From NCBI RefSeq assembly GCF_003952525.1, contig NZ_CP034451.1, forward strand, positions 558,001-622,000: a stretch of 64,000 nucleotides of DNA, given 5' to 3'. The position numbers and the translations under genes are program-made. Below the pieces are notes generated by a model that saw only the letters and a list, made by a program, of their open reading frames with translations, did not search any database and was not told where the DNA came from. Positions within the stretch are counted from its first letter, which is position 1, and every line of letters starts with the position of its first letter. The DNA is from Mesorhizobium sp. M3A.F.Ca.ET.080.04.2.1 (GTDB lineage: Bacteria > Pseudomonadota > Alphaproteobacteria > Rhizobiales > Rhizobiaceae). Positions 58,266 to 64,000 of this stretch are shown in pieces.

Positions 58266-59534
58266 TCAGTTTCGCACAACCAGCGCGTCCGGCGCGCCAT
58301 GCGACCACGCCGCCTTGAGCAGGTCGTCGATGCTGCCATGGCCATTCGGATAGACATTGACCGCATACCAGTCGTTGCCGTCGAGTTCGGTGCGCTGGAT
58401 TTCGGTCCTGCCGAACCGCTCGAGTGCCGCTGCCACCCGCTTTGCCTGGACCGCGTCATCGAATGAACCAGCGGCGACATAGTCCGAATCCGGCGCCTGA
58501 TCCTGGCGATTCGATTTCTTCCAGGACTGCAGGATGTCGGCAGGCGACATGCCGCTTGCGTCGAGGGCGGCAAAGACGTCGGCTCGCTTGACCCGCTCAT
58601 CGGCATAGGACAGCGAGGCCATGGCAAAGGGCGAATTCGGCGGCAGCCTGAATTCCGGACGCTCCGGCACGATCGGTCCAAAATCGGGCAGCACGACCTC
58701 GCTGACACCCTGCCCCGACATAGCAGGCTGCTCGGACGAGGTCGGTTGCGCCGACAGCCCGGGCTGCGACGCAAAAGCCTGCCCCGAACTGGTCAGCTGG
58801 CCGGGGAATGGCACGGCCGGTGGAGGCGCATCACTCATCGACAGGCTCGGCGAGGGGCCGTTCATGGCCACCATCACGCCTGTCGGCAGGCCATCGGACG
58901 GATCCGGCCGCCTGTTGCCGGGACGGTAGGAAGCCATCAGATACTGGTCGTCATTGCCGTCGAGCGGCGCCCGGCCGACATATTCGACCTTCACCTTTGC
59001 GGTGCCGACCCTGTCATAATCGAGCATTTGCGCGACACGCTCCGACACGTCGATGATGCGGCCCTCATGGTATGGGCCGCGGTCATTGACCCGCACGATG
59101 ACCGAACTGCCGGTCTCAAGATTGGTGACGCGGGCATAGCTCGGCAACGGCATGGTCGGATGCGCCGCCGTCAGTTGCGCCGTGTCATAGACTTCGCCAT
59201 TGGCTGTGAGCCGGCCGTGGAAGGCGTCGCCGTACCATGAGGCCAGACCCACCTTGGCGTATCTCTTGTCTTCCTTGGGATAATACCACTTGCCGCGGAC
59301 TTGATAGGGCTTGCCGAGCTGGTCACGACCGCCGCCGCGCCGCATGAAGGCGACGCGCGGGCTCGCCTTCACGCCATATTCGGATTCGGCGAAGTATTCC
59401 TTGGAGCGCGGCCGCTTGTCGATCATGGCTTTTGGCTGCGGCGTCGACGTGCAGCCGGCAAGCAGTGCCACTGACAGGGCGCACAGCGCGAAAGCAGGAG
59501 CGCGACGAAGACGCGGACGCGCCGGTGTCTGCAT
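58266..59534 (-). CDS. rlpA: Rare lipoprotein A, septal peptidoglycan enzyme with SPOR domain
   Basis: A 422-residue outer-membrane lipoprotein: signal peptide with lipobox LLAGC (C28), a double-psi beta-barrel domain (about 92-185) with VGLASWYGDAFHGRLTANGEVYDTAQLTAAHPTMPLPS and VRVNDRGPYHEGRIIDVS, a Pro/Gln/Ser-rich low-complexity linker, and a C-terminal SPOR domain (about 345-420) that binds denuded septal glycan. The barrel aspartate used by lytic transglycosylases (NDRGP) is present. First gene of the minus-strand cluster. Confidence 0.95.
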   Translation of the reverse strand: MQTPARPRLRRAPAFALCALSVALLAGCTSTPQPKAMIDKRPRSKEYFAESEYGVKASPRVAFMRRGGGRDQLGKPYQVRGKWYYPKEDKRYAKVGLASWYGDAFHGRLTANGEVYDTAQLTAAHPTMPLPSYARVTNLETGSSVIVRVNDRGPYHEGRIIDVSERVAQMLDYDRVGTAKVKVEYVGRAPLDGNDDQYLMASYRPGNRRPDPSDGLPTGVMVAMNGPSPSLSMSDAPPPAVPFPGQLTSSGQAFASQPGLSAQPTSSEQPAMSGQGVSEVVLPDFGPIVPERPEFRLPPNSPFAMASLSYADERVKRADVFAALDASGMSPADILQSWKKSNRQDQAPDSDYVAAGSFDDAVQAKRVAAALERFGRTEIQRTELDGNDWYAVNVYPNGHGSIDDLLKAAWSHGAPDALVVRN

Positions 59535-59932
59535 GATTTCGATTGTCCCCTAAGTCTTGCCGCCATCAGCCGGAGCCAAAGCGCCCGCAAATGCCAGCAA
59601 CACCTTGATCCCCAATCCCCTTTTGCACAGGAATTGTTTATCACGATGTTAATCGATTATGGCCGGAACCGGGCGAGATTATGGCGGGATCGCCCGTGGC
59701 TTAGCGCGCGACCGTCACCGGCCACCCGAGGTATGCTACACGGGTGTATTCGGCAAGGGCCTTCCATGCCCTGCGGAGTATGACCGGGAGCCTTTCGCGC
59801 CATTAGCCGTCAGGTGAGAGCTTAGGGCTTATATTAGCTGTCTCTTGTATTTTTCTCTAATCAGGATCATGCTTGGATGCGGCGTGGGCCACTGGATTGG
59901 GAACTGGTGGGTTTGAAGGGGTAACGCGCGTC
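59535..59932. other. Gene-poor spacer upstream of rlpA
   Basis: 398 bases. The first part should hold the rlpA promoter on the minus strand. A weak hairpin with a T-rich tail (GAGAGCT ... AGCTGTCTC then TTGTATTTTTC) lies around 59814-59855. I see no gene. Confidence 0.45.
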
Positions 59933-60091
59933 ATGGAACTCGCAGTCTGCTATGACCACAGCAGTCTAGAACTTGCGTGGTCGATCTTCCTCGACATCAC
60001 GGCGGTCTTCCTGATCATGGCGGCCTTCGCGGCCATGCGGCTGATCGCATTGTCGGGCAAGGATCCGGTCGAGCGGTTCCAACCCGCCTAA
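59933..60091 (+). CDS. Small membrane protein, 52 residues
   Basis: A short open frame with an N-terminal polar part, one strong transmembrane helix (about residues 18-43) and a basic/amphipathic tail ending ERFQPA. GAAGGGG lies about 14 bases upstream of ATG 59933, a rather long spacing. It lies 35 bases before the WDGL small protein gene, so the two may be co-transcribed. No family recognised. Confidence 0.5.
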   Translation: MELAVCYDHSSLELAWSIFLDITAVFLIMAAFAAMRLIALSGKDPVERFQPA

Positions 60092-60126
60092 ACTCCTGAG
60101 CCCCGCGACTTTGAGGGAGCTTACCG

Positions 60127-60279
60127 ATGCGACCGGTTCTGTTGGTCGTCGCCGCAGTTGCCGTTTTTTTCGTGTGGGACGGTCTGGCTAACAAGGGCCG
60201 ATACTGGACTCAACTCTCGAGCGGCCTTCAGCAGGCAGAGAATTTTCCGGGACTTGTGAGGGTCTCGTTCAACAACTAA
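60127..60279 (+). CDS. 50-residue membrane protein with WDGL motif
   Basis: A very short gene with a good Shine-Dalgarno sequence (TGAGGGAG, 8 bases upstream). The product begins MRPVLLVVAAVAVFFVWDGL, one hydrophobic helix ending in WDGLANKGRYW, then an amphipathic tail. The same F-x-[IV]-W-D-G-L-x-N-x-G-x-Y pattern occurs in the 44-residue product at 20555-20689, with one residue of length difference before the motif. The TAA stop is the first triplet of an intergenic repeat. Function unknown. Confidence 0.7.
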   Translation: MRPVLLVVAAVAVFFVWDGLANKGRYWTQLSSGLQQAENFPGLVRVSFNN

Positions 60280-60390
60280 AGCGCGTCGCGCTGAAACGGA
60301 TCCGAACGGATTCAGGCGACGCGCTTTAAGTCTTTGATTTGATGCATGTCTTTGCCCCAGAACCGCTGCACACTTCTGGGCGACATGCAT
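60277..60390. repeat. Intergenic mosaic repeat, second copy
   Basis: Closely matches 43443-43546: AAAGCGCGTCGC / GCGACGCGCTTT palindrome, then ATGCATGTC ... GACATGCAT enclosing CCCAGAA / TTCTGGG. The spacer inside the first palindrome is longer here (CTGAAACGGATCCGAACGG). Confidence 0.75.
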
Positions 60391-60507
60391 GAGTTTCGCG
60401 GAGCGAACGTGCAGCGTGCCGCCGCGGTGCTTGGATCAGTCCGCCTGTCGCTCGAGGATACCGACCGACCCGCGATTGGCGGTCTCCTTCCGAATGGGTT
60501 GCCGGTG

Positions 60508-60855
60508 TTAGGCTGAGGAAGCAGTGAGTCTCGGCCGACGACACTGGAGAACACGACGACTTTCTTCCTTCCTCCCCTCCCGTTGCAACAGGGCGACAAA
60601 CTCTGCCTCGAAAGCCTCCGTATTCCTTCGTCTGTCGCTCCTGAGGGAGAAGTACGCCAGGGCAAATGCCAAGATCATCGCCAAGCTGGTCGCGCCCGCG
60701 ATATGGTCGCTGCCGAAGACCCAAGAAGAAATTGCAACCGTGCCTCCAGCTATGGCGACCCCAAGCACGCCTGCCTGGAGAGGACTATATCTTGCTGGTG
60801 GCTCTACAGTGTCCGCCAATCGCTTGGCTTCCAGGTAAATATTCAGTGCGTCCAT
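60508..60855 (-). CDS. Hypothetical two-helix membrane protein
   Basis: A 115-residue protein starting MDALNIYLEAKRLAD, with two hydrophobic segments (about 27-50 and 56-74) and a charged C-terminal part (RSDRRRNTEAFEAEFVALLQREGRKEE). AGGGG lies about 9 bases before the ATG on the minus strand. No family recognised. Coding is supported by protein-like composition, but it stands alone in a gene-poor zone. Confidence 0.55.
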   Translation of the reverse strand: MDALNIYLEAKRLADTVEPPARYSPLQAGVLGVAIAGGTVAISSWVFGSDHIAGATSLAMILAFALAYFSLRSDRRRNTEAFEAEFVALLQREGRKEESRRVLQCRRPRLTASSA

Positions 60856-60920
60856 TTGCCAAACCCCTGATATCAACCTGCATTTTAGCAATTTCTAATG
60901 ACACAGCTAAGCGGGCCCAC

Positions 60921-61106
60921 ATGCCTGGCGGTCATGCGACCGAAGTCCTGTCGGCGGGGCTGACGGGTGGGCCATTGGTCTGTCTGGCCCGCCAACGCTT
61001 TGGGAAGCGCAAAATGATCGCATCGCCTCAGCGCCTTTGGCTGAACATTAGGGAGGTGCCGCAGCGGGTGGTTGACGCGGCCCTGACTGCCGCACTACAG
61101 GAATGA
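60921..61106 (+). CDS. Doubtful small ORF
   Basis: A 61-residue frame from ATG 60921 with a partly protein-like end (LWLNIREVPQRVVDAALTAALQE), possibly an amphipathic helix. No ribosome site, no recognised family. It may be a remnant of a longer gene or non-coding. Confidence 0.2.
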   Translation: MPGGHATEVLSAGLTGGPLVCLARQRFGKRKMIASPQRLWLNIREVPQRVVDAALTAALQE

Positions 61107-61199
61107 AGCGCGAACCGGTCGAGCCCGCTGGTGCACTGCGGTGCCCACCTGCTCAAAACGACCGACAGCGATGATCCTAAGTGGTTGAAAAACCGCAGC

Positions 61200-61289
61200 G
61201 GAGGGATGGCCGAGCGGTTTAAGGCACCGGTCTTGAAAACCGGCGTGGGCGCAAGTTCACCGTGGGTTCGAATCCCACTCCCTCCGCCA
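61200..61289 (+). tRNA. tRNA-Ser (anticodon UGA)
   Basis: A 90-base tRNA with encoded CCA. Acceptor stem GGAGGGA / TCCCTCC, discriminator G, anticodon stem CCGGT / ACCGG with loop CTTGAAA (anticodon TGA at 61234-61236), a long variable arm (GCGTGGGCGCAAGTTCACC region) typical of serine tRNAs and the T-loop GTTCGAATC. Confidence 0.97.
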
Positions 61290-61365
61290 CAAGGTCTAGC
61301 AATTTCAAAGCGTTAGATACTGTTCTGGGCCATGCCATAACTTCGCCATGCCCCAAAAAAGAAAC

Positions 61366-61387
61366 GCCCGGTGCCGAAGCGCCGGGC
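61366..61387 (-). terminator. Orphan minus-strand terminator
   Basis: 9-bp stem GCCCGGTGC / GCGCCGGGC (one wobble) with a CGAA tetraloop; on the minus strand it is followed by GTTTCTTTTTT. No minus-strand gene is visible immediately upstream of it. Confidence 0.7.
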
Positions 61388-61478
61388 CAAGGGACTGGAG
61401 TTTGGTCTAAGGGGTGAAGAGATACCTTAACCCCAAATTCGTCTACCGCACTCATCACACATTCGCGATTGCTAAAAA

Positions 61479-61502
61479 GCCCGGTAACCGAAGCGATCGG
61501 GC
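61479..61502 (-). terminator. Second orphan minus-strand terminator-like hairpin
   Basis: GCCCGGT / ATCGGGC stem around an ACCGAAGCG-type loop; on the minus strand followed by TTTTTAG. Sequence resembles the hairpin 113 bases away. Confidence 0.5.
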
Positions 61503-61790
61503 CATCGCGGAGTGGTACGCGCCGTTACCAGAGGCTGCCGTGGTATTGGCGGGCTTTCTCATCTGGACCGCCTTCAACCACTAAAAGCCTTGAAGCGCGT
61601 CGCCTGGATCCGTTTCAGCGCCACGCGCCTTAGGGCGCTGCCGATCGAGACCGCAAGCCTTGGTGCCTCGGCGTCAAGCTGGTGCCGCCGGCGGGCGCCA
61701 ACCTCCTTAGGTTAGTCCCGCCTTCGTTCTTATGGATGCGTTCCGATCATTTTAGCGACAGCGTATATTCCTCGTTAGCCGGTGCCCGTC

Positions 61791-61868
61791 GTAGCGTAGT
61801 CCCCGTAGCGAAGTCCCCGCCGGTCAGGCCCGGTCACCCTTACTCCCCGAAACTAAGGGTACCGGGCC
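61791..61868. repeat. Tandem 14-mer and long hairpin downstream of the oxidoreductase gene
   Basis: GTAGCGTAGTCCCC and GTAGCGAAGTCCCC lie in tandem at 61791-61818. At 61827-61868 a 15-bp stem (one bulged C), GGCCCGGT(C)ACCCTTA / TAAGGGTACCGGGCC, encloses CTCCCCGAAAC. It lies about 50 bases past the stop of the minus-strand FAD oxidoreductase gene and may act as its transcript end, though no T-run follows. Confidence 0.6.
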
Positions 61869-61919
61869 GCTCCCGCCTCCGCGCAGCAGGGTAGACCGGG
61901 ATCCGAAACCCCTCCCCGC

Positions 61920-63137
61920 TCAGATGACGGCTTCTTCGAGGAACGGCTCGTTGCGCGGGATACGCTCGTAGCAGAACGGCGACAGGTCGAGCGTCTGGAA
62001 GGATCCGTGGACGATCAGCTCCGACACCGCCCGGCCAACCGCCGGCGACTGCTGCAGGCCGTGACCGGAGAAGCCATTGGCAAACATGAAGTTTCTTACC
62101 TCTGGGTGGAAGCCGACGATGCCGTTGTGGTCGAGCATGTTGTATTCGTAATGGCCGGTCCAACTGGTCTGGACCTTCAAGGCGTCGAAGGCCGGAATGC
62201 GGTGCCACAGCGCCGGCCAGATATAGTCGTCGAACTCCTCGAAATGCATTTCGAAGTCGTCATAGTCGGCCGGCCCATCGCCTTGCGGCGTGTTGCCGGT
62301 GAGGAAAAGCTCACCTTCCGGGCGCACGAACGTGCCGGAAAGATCGATGACGTTGGGCATGCGGCCCGGGATCGGATTGGCACTGGCGAAGACGAAGCTG
62401 TAGCGCTTGTAAGGCGCTACCGGGATGGAGAGCCCGGCCATGCCGGCGACCTGCTGCGCTCGCGGGCCCGCGGCGTTGACCAAGGTGCCGCAGGCCACCG
62501 TCTCGCCGGTCGCGAGTTTCGCCGAGACGACTCGGCCGCCAGCCACCTCCAGCCCCGTCACGGCATTGTCGATGTATTCGACCCCGCTGGCTCGCGCGGC
62601 GCGGCGGAAGCCGTTCAGCATGCCCATGGAATCGAACCAGCCCTCTTCGCGGGAACCCCATGAACCGCCGCCGAGATCCTCGACATTCAGCCACGGAAAG
62701 CGTTCCTTCAGCGGACCCGGCTCGAGAAAGACCGTATGAGCGCCGAGGCTGCGCTGCAGGTCGACCCGTTCCTTGGCCGCCTCCACGCCGTCAGGCGAGC
62801 AGCAGTAAAGATATCCGTGCTCGCGAAAGCCGAGGTCGGGGGCCGGCTCGTTGTTGTAGAAAGGCGCCATCCGCTCCTGGAAGCCGCGGATGATCTCGAT
62901 GCCGAACTGGCTGATCCTCACGTTGATCGGATTGGAATATTGCTGGCGGATGGCGCTGGTGGAGAGCGCCGTCGAGGAGAATTCGTAACTCGAGTCGCGC
63001 TCGACCACCAGGATTGAAGCTTTATCGCCCAGCGCCTGGCTCAGCCAGTAAGCCGTAGACGAGCCCATGACCGCGCCGCCGACGATGACGATGTCATAGG
63101 ACCTGCGCGAAGGAGATTTGTAGGGAGGAATCGGCAT
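61920..63137 (-). CDS. FAD-dependent oxidoreductase (D-amino-acid oxidase/glycine oxidase-like family)
   Basis: A 405-residue flavoprotein of the DAO superfamily. FAD site YDIVIVGGAVMGSSTAYWL (about 14-32), the SSTALSTSAIRQQYS flavin-contact stretch, VNAAGPRAQQVAGMAG in the middle, and a C-terminal FMFANGFSGHGLQQSPAVGRAVSELI typical of sarcosine/glycine-oxidase-like members. It likely oxidises an N-methyl or amino substrate, identity unknown. Start at ATG 63137 with TTC-rich leader; it follows the aldolase gene by 14 bases, forming one operon. Confidence 0.92.
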   Translation of the reverse strand: MPIPPYKSPSRRSYDIVIVGGAVMGSSTAYWLSQALGDKASILVVERDSSYEFSSTALSTSAIRQQYSNPINVRISQFGIEIIRGFQERMAPFYNNEPAPDLGFREHGYLYCCSPDGVEAAKERVDLQRSLGAHTVFLEPGPLKERFPWLNVEDLGGGSWGSREEGWFDSMGMLNGFRRAARASGVEYIDNAVTGLEVAGGRVVSAKLATGETVACGTLVNAAGPRAQQVAGMAGLSIPVAPYKRYSFVFASANPIPGRMPNVIDLSGTFVRPEGELFLTGNTPQGDGPADYDDFEMHFEEFDDYIWPALWHRIPAFDALKVQTSWTGHYEYNMLDHNGIVGFHPEVRNFMFANGFSGHGLQQSPAVGRAVSELIVHGSFQTLDLSPFCYERIPRNEPFLEEAVI

Positions 63138-63151
63138 GGTTTTTCTTCGCT

Positions 63152-63916
63152 CTACCGGTTGAACGAGGCGATCAGGGCATCCGAGCCTCGTGCCAACAGG
63201 CCGAGGTCCGAACCGACGGCAATCATGGTGAAGCCATCGTCGAGATAGCGGTCGGCATCCGTCTTGACGGGAGCCAGGATGCCGCTGGCCTTGCCCGCGG
63301 CTGCCGCAGCCTTGCGCACCGACGAAATTGCTTCCTGTACGTGTGCCGCGCCGGGATTGCCCATGGCGCCCATGTTCGTGGAGAGATCGCCCGGCCCGAG
63401 AAACAGGACGTCGACGCCCTCCACCGCTGCAATCTCGGCGGCATTGGCGACGCCGGATTCGTCTTCGATCTGCACGGCCAGCAGCTGCTGCTCGCGCGCC
63501 TTGGCGTGGTAACCGGCGATCCGGCCGAACGCGTTGGCGCGGTGGCCGACCGAGAAGCCGCGGAAGCCGCCGGGCGCGTATGTCATTGCGGCAACGATTG
63601 TCCGCGCCTGATCCGCAGTCCGCACGTTCGGGATCATCAGGCTGCGGGCGCCGACATCCAGCGCCTGCTTGATGAGATTGGGATCGTCCGATGGCAGCCG
63701 CACCACCGCCTCGCAAGGGAATGCCGCGGTGACCTGCAACTGCGCCATGATGCTGCGCAGATCGTTCGGGCTGTGCTCGCCGTCGATCAGCAGCCAACCT
63801 GCTCCGGAACCTGCAACGACCTCGGTGGTGAGCGCCGAGGCCAACGAGCACCAGATTCCGATATGAGATCGGTTTGCCTGCACGGCCGCCTTCAGCGAGT
63901 TGATGCGCTCCTGCAT
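63152..63916 (-). CDS. HpcH/HpaI family aldolase
   Basis: A 254-residue class II pyruvate aldolase of the HpaI type (4-hydroxy-2-oxoheptanedioate aldolase relatives): IGIWCSLASALTTEVVAGSGAGWLLIDGEHSPND with the acid/base region, AVVRLPSDDPNLIKQALDVGA, LAVQIEDESGVANAAEIAAVEGVDVLFLGPGDLS. It splits 4-hydroxy-2-oxo acids into pyruvate and an aldehyde; the true substrate is unknown. Start at MQERINSLKAAVQ, preceded by TGGAG. First gene of the operon under the palindrome at 63953-63975. Confidence 0.93.
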   Translation of the reverse strand: MQERINSLKAAVQANRSHIGIWCSLASALTTEVVAGSGAGWLLIDGEHSPNDLRSIMAQLQVTAAFPCEAVVRLPSDDPNLIKQALDVGARSLMIPNVRTADQARTIVAAMTYAPGGFRGFSVGHRANAFGRIAGYHAKAREQQLLAVQIEDESGVANAAEIAAVEGVDVLFLGPGDLSTNMGAMGNPGAAHVQEAISSVRKAAAAAGKASGILAPVKTDADRYLDDGFTMIAVGSDLGLLARGSDALIASFNR

Positions 63917-63952
63917 TTTGCGATCGGCTCCAGTCAGAGATGCATTGAAATT

Positions 63953-63975
63953 TGTATGATGTCCTATATCATACA
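63953..63975. promoter_or_regulatory. Palindromic operator-like site upstream of the aldolase operon
   Basis: Perfect inverted repeat TGTATGAT-N7-ATCATACA, 37 bases before the aldolase start codon. Spacing and sequence resemble sites bound by GntR (FCD/VanR-type) regulators of catabolic operons; the regulator itself is outside the window. Confidence 0.65.
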
Positions 63976-64000
63976 CGTAACTTGAGCTGCAAGCCGCTCT

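Larger units (their letters stand above)
61290..61919. other. Gene-free region downstream of tRNA-Ser
   Basis: 630 bases with no credible gene. It holds two similar terminator-like hairpins on the minus strand (61366-61387, 61479-61502), a decayed copy of the GCGCGTCGC repeat (about 61591-61632), a 14-bp tandem repeat (61791-61818) and a long hairpin (61827-61868). Base composition is less GC-rich in patches (about 61700-61790). Confidence 0.65.

Noticed and set aside
61219..61458. A 79-codon minus-strand frame ending in EGVGFEPTVNLRPRRFSRP
   Set aside because: This is the well-known false ORF produced by reading a serine tRNA gene antisense.

Overview
This window looks like the chromosome of an alphaproteobacterium of the order Rhizobiales, most likely a Mesorhizobium. 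This is inferred from high GC, the coexistence of GSII (glnII) and GSI (glnA), the dusB(nifR3)-ntrB-ntrC-ntrY-ntrX-hfq-hflX order, an E1-beta subunit carrying a lipoyl domain, the fused ispDF gene and Rhizobiales-type palindromic intergenic repeats. Almost the whole window is core housekeeping DNA. I see no prophage, insertion sequence, CRISPR array or obvious defence or secretion island.

Layout. 1-2.5 kb: the end of glnII converging on a glnB-glnA operon that has a good sigma-54 promoter. 2.7-6.3 kb: NAD(P)H-hydrate repair gene coupled to an unrecognised exported Cys-rich CxxCH protein. 6.4-11.7 kb: propionyl-CoA carboxylase beta subunit, an RhlE-type helicase, a hydrolase and a short-chain dehydrogenase. 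11.9-15.8 kb: cysteine synthase-like enzyme, AlaX editing protein, mercaptopyruvate sulfurtransferase, GNAT, DUF1203. 15.8-16.46 kb: no protein gene, but palindromic repeats and a candidate small RNA. 16.4-20.4 kb: divergent ald/aldR, 5-formyl-THF cyclo-ligase, NDH-2. 20.5-25.5 kb: small membrane protein, Dabb protein, VOC protein, kdsA, PRC-barrel protein, small lipoprotein, eno, ftsB. 25.7-34 kb: pyruvate dehydrogenase operon (pdhA, pdhB, pdhC, two extra genes, lpdA), then a GlsB-like protein, lipA and a COQ10-like protein. 34-35.8 kb: pncC and ispDF. 35.9-46.3 kb: the nitrogen-regulation cluster with a D-amino-acid aminotransferase, hfq and hflX. 46.3-51.7 kb: mazG, aromatic aminotransferase, ECF sigma/anti-sigma pair, BI-1 protein, aldose-epimerase-like protein. 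51.9-59.5 kb: a long minus-strand cluster rlpA-dacA-tmk-holB-metG-tatD-MBL hydrolase. 59.5-61.9 kb: a gene-poor stretch with short membrane-protein genes, repeats, orphan hairpins and tRNA-Ser(UGA). 61.9-64 kb: a two-gene operon (HpaI-type aldolase and FAD oxidoreductase) behind a strong palindromic operator-like site.

Functional themes. Nitrogen control is spread over the window: PII (GlnB), both glutamine synthetases, NtrBC, NtrYX and the sigma-54 promoter in front of glnBA belong to one circuit. Central carbon metabolism is represented by eno, the whole PDH complex and the lipoate synthase that makes its cofactor. The minus-strand block joins cell-wall remodelling (RlpA, D,D-carboxypeptidase-like protein) with DNA and tRNA functions.

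Most worth a second look: a candidate sRNA at about 16212-16300, a family of tiny WDGL-motif membrane proteins (two copies about 40 kb apart), the exported CxxCH protein, a D,D-carboxypeptidase homologue that has lost two of its three catalytic motifs, an NtrX without the GAFTGA loop, and the operator-like site at 63953-63975. None amounts to a clearly new multi-gene system.
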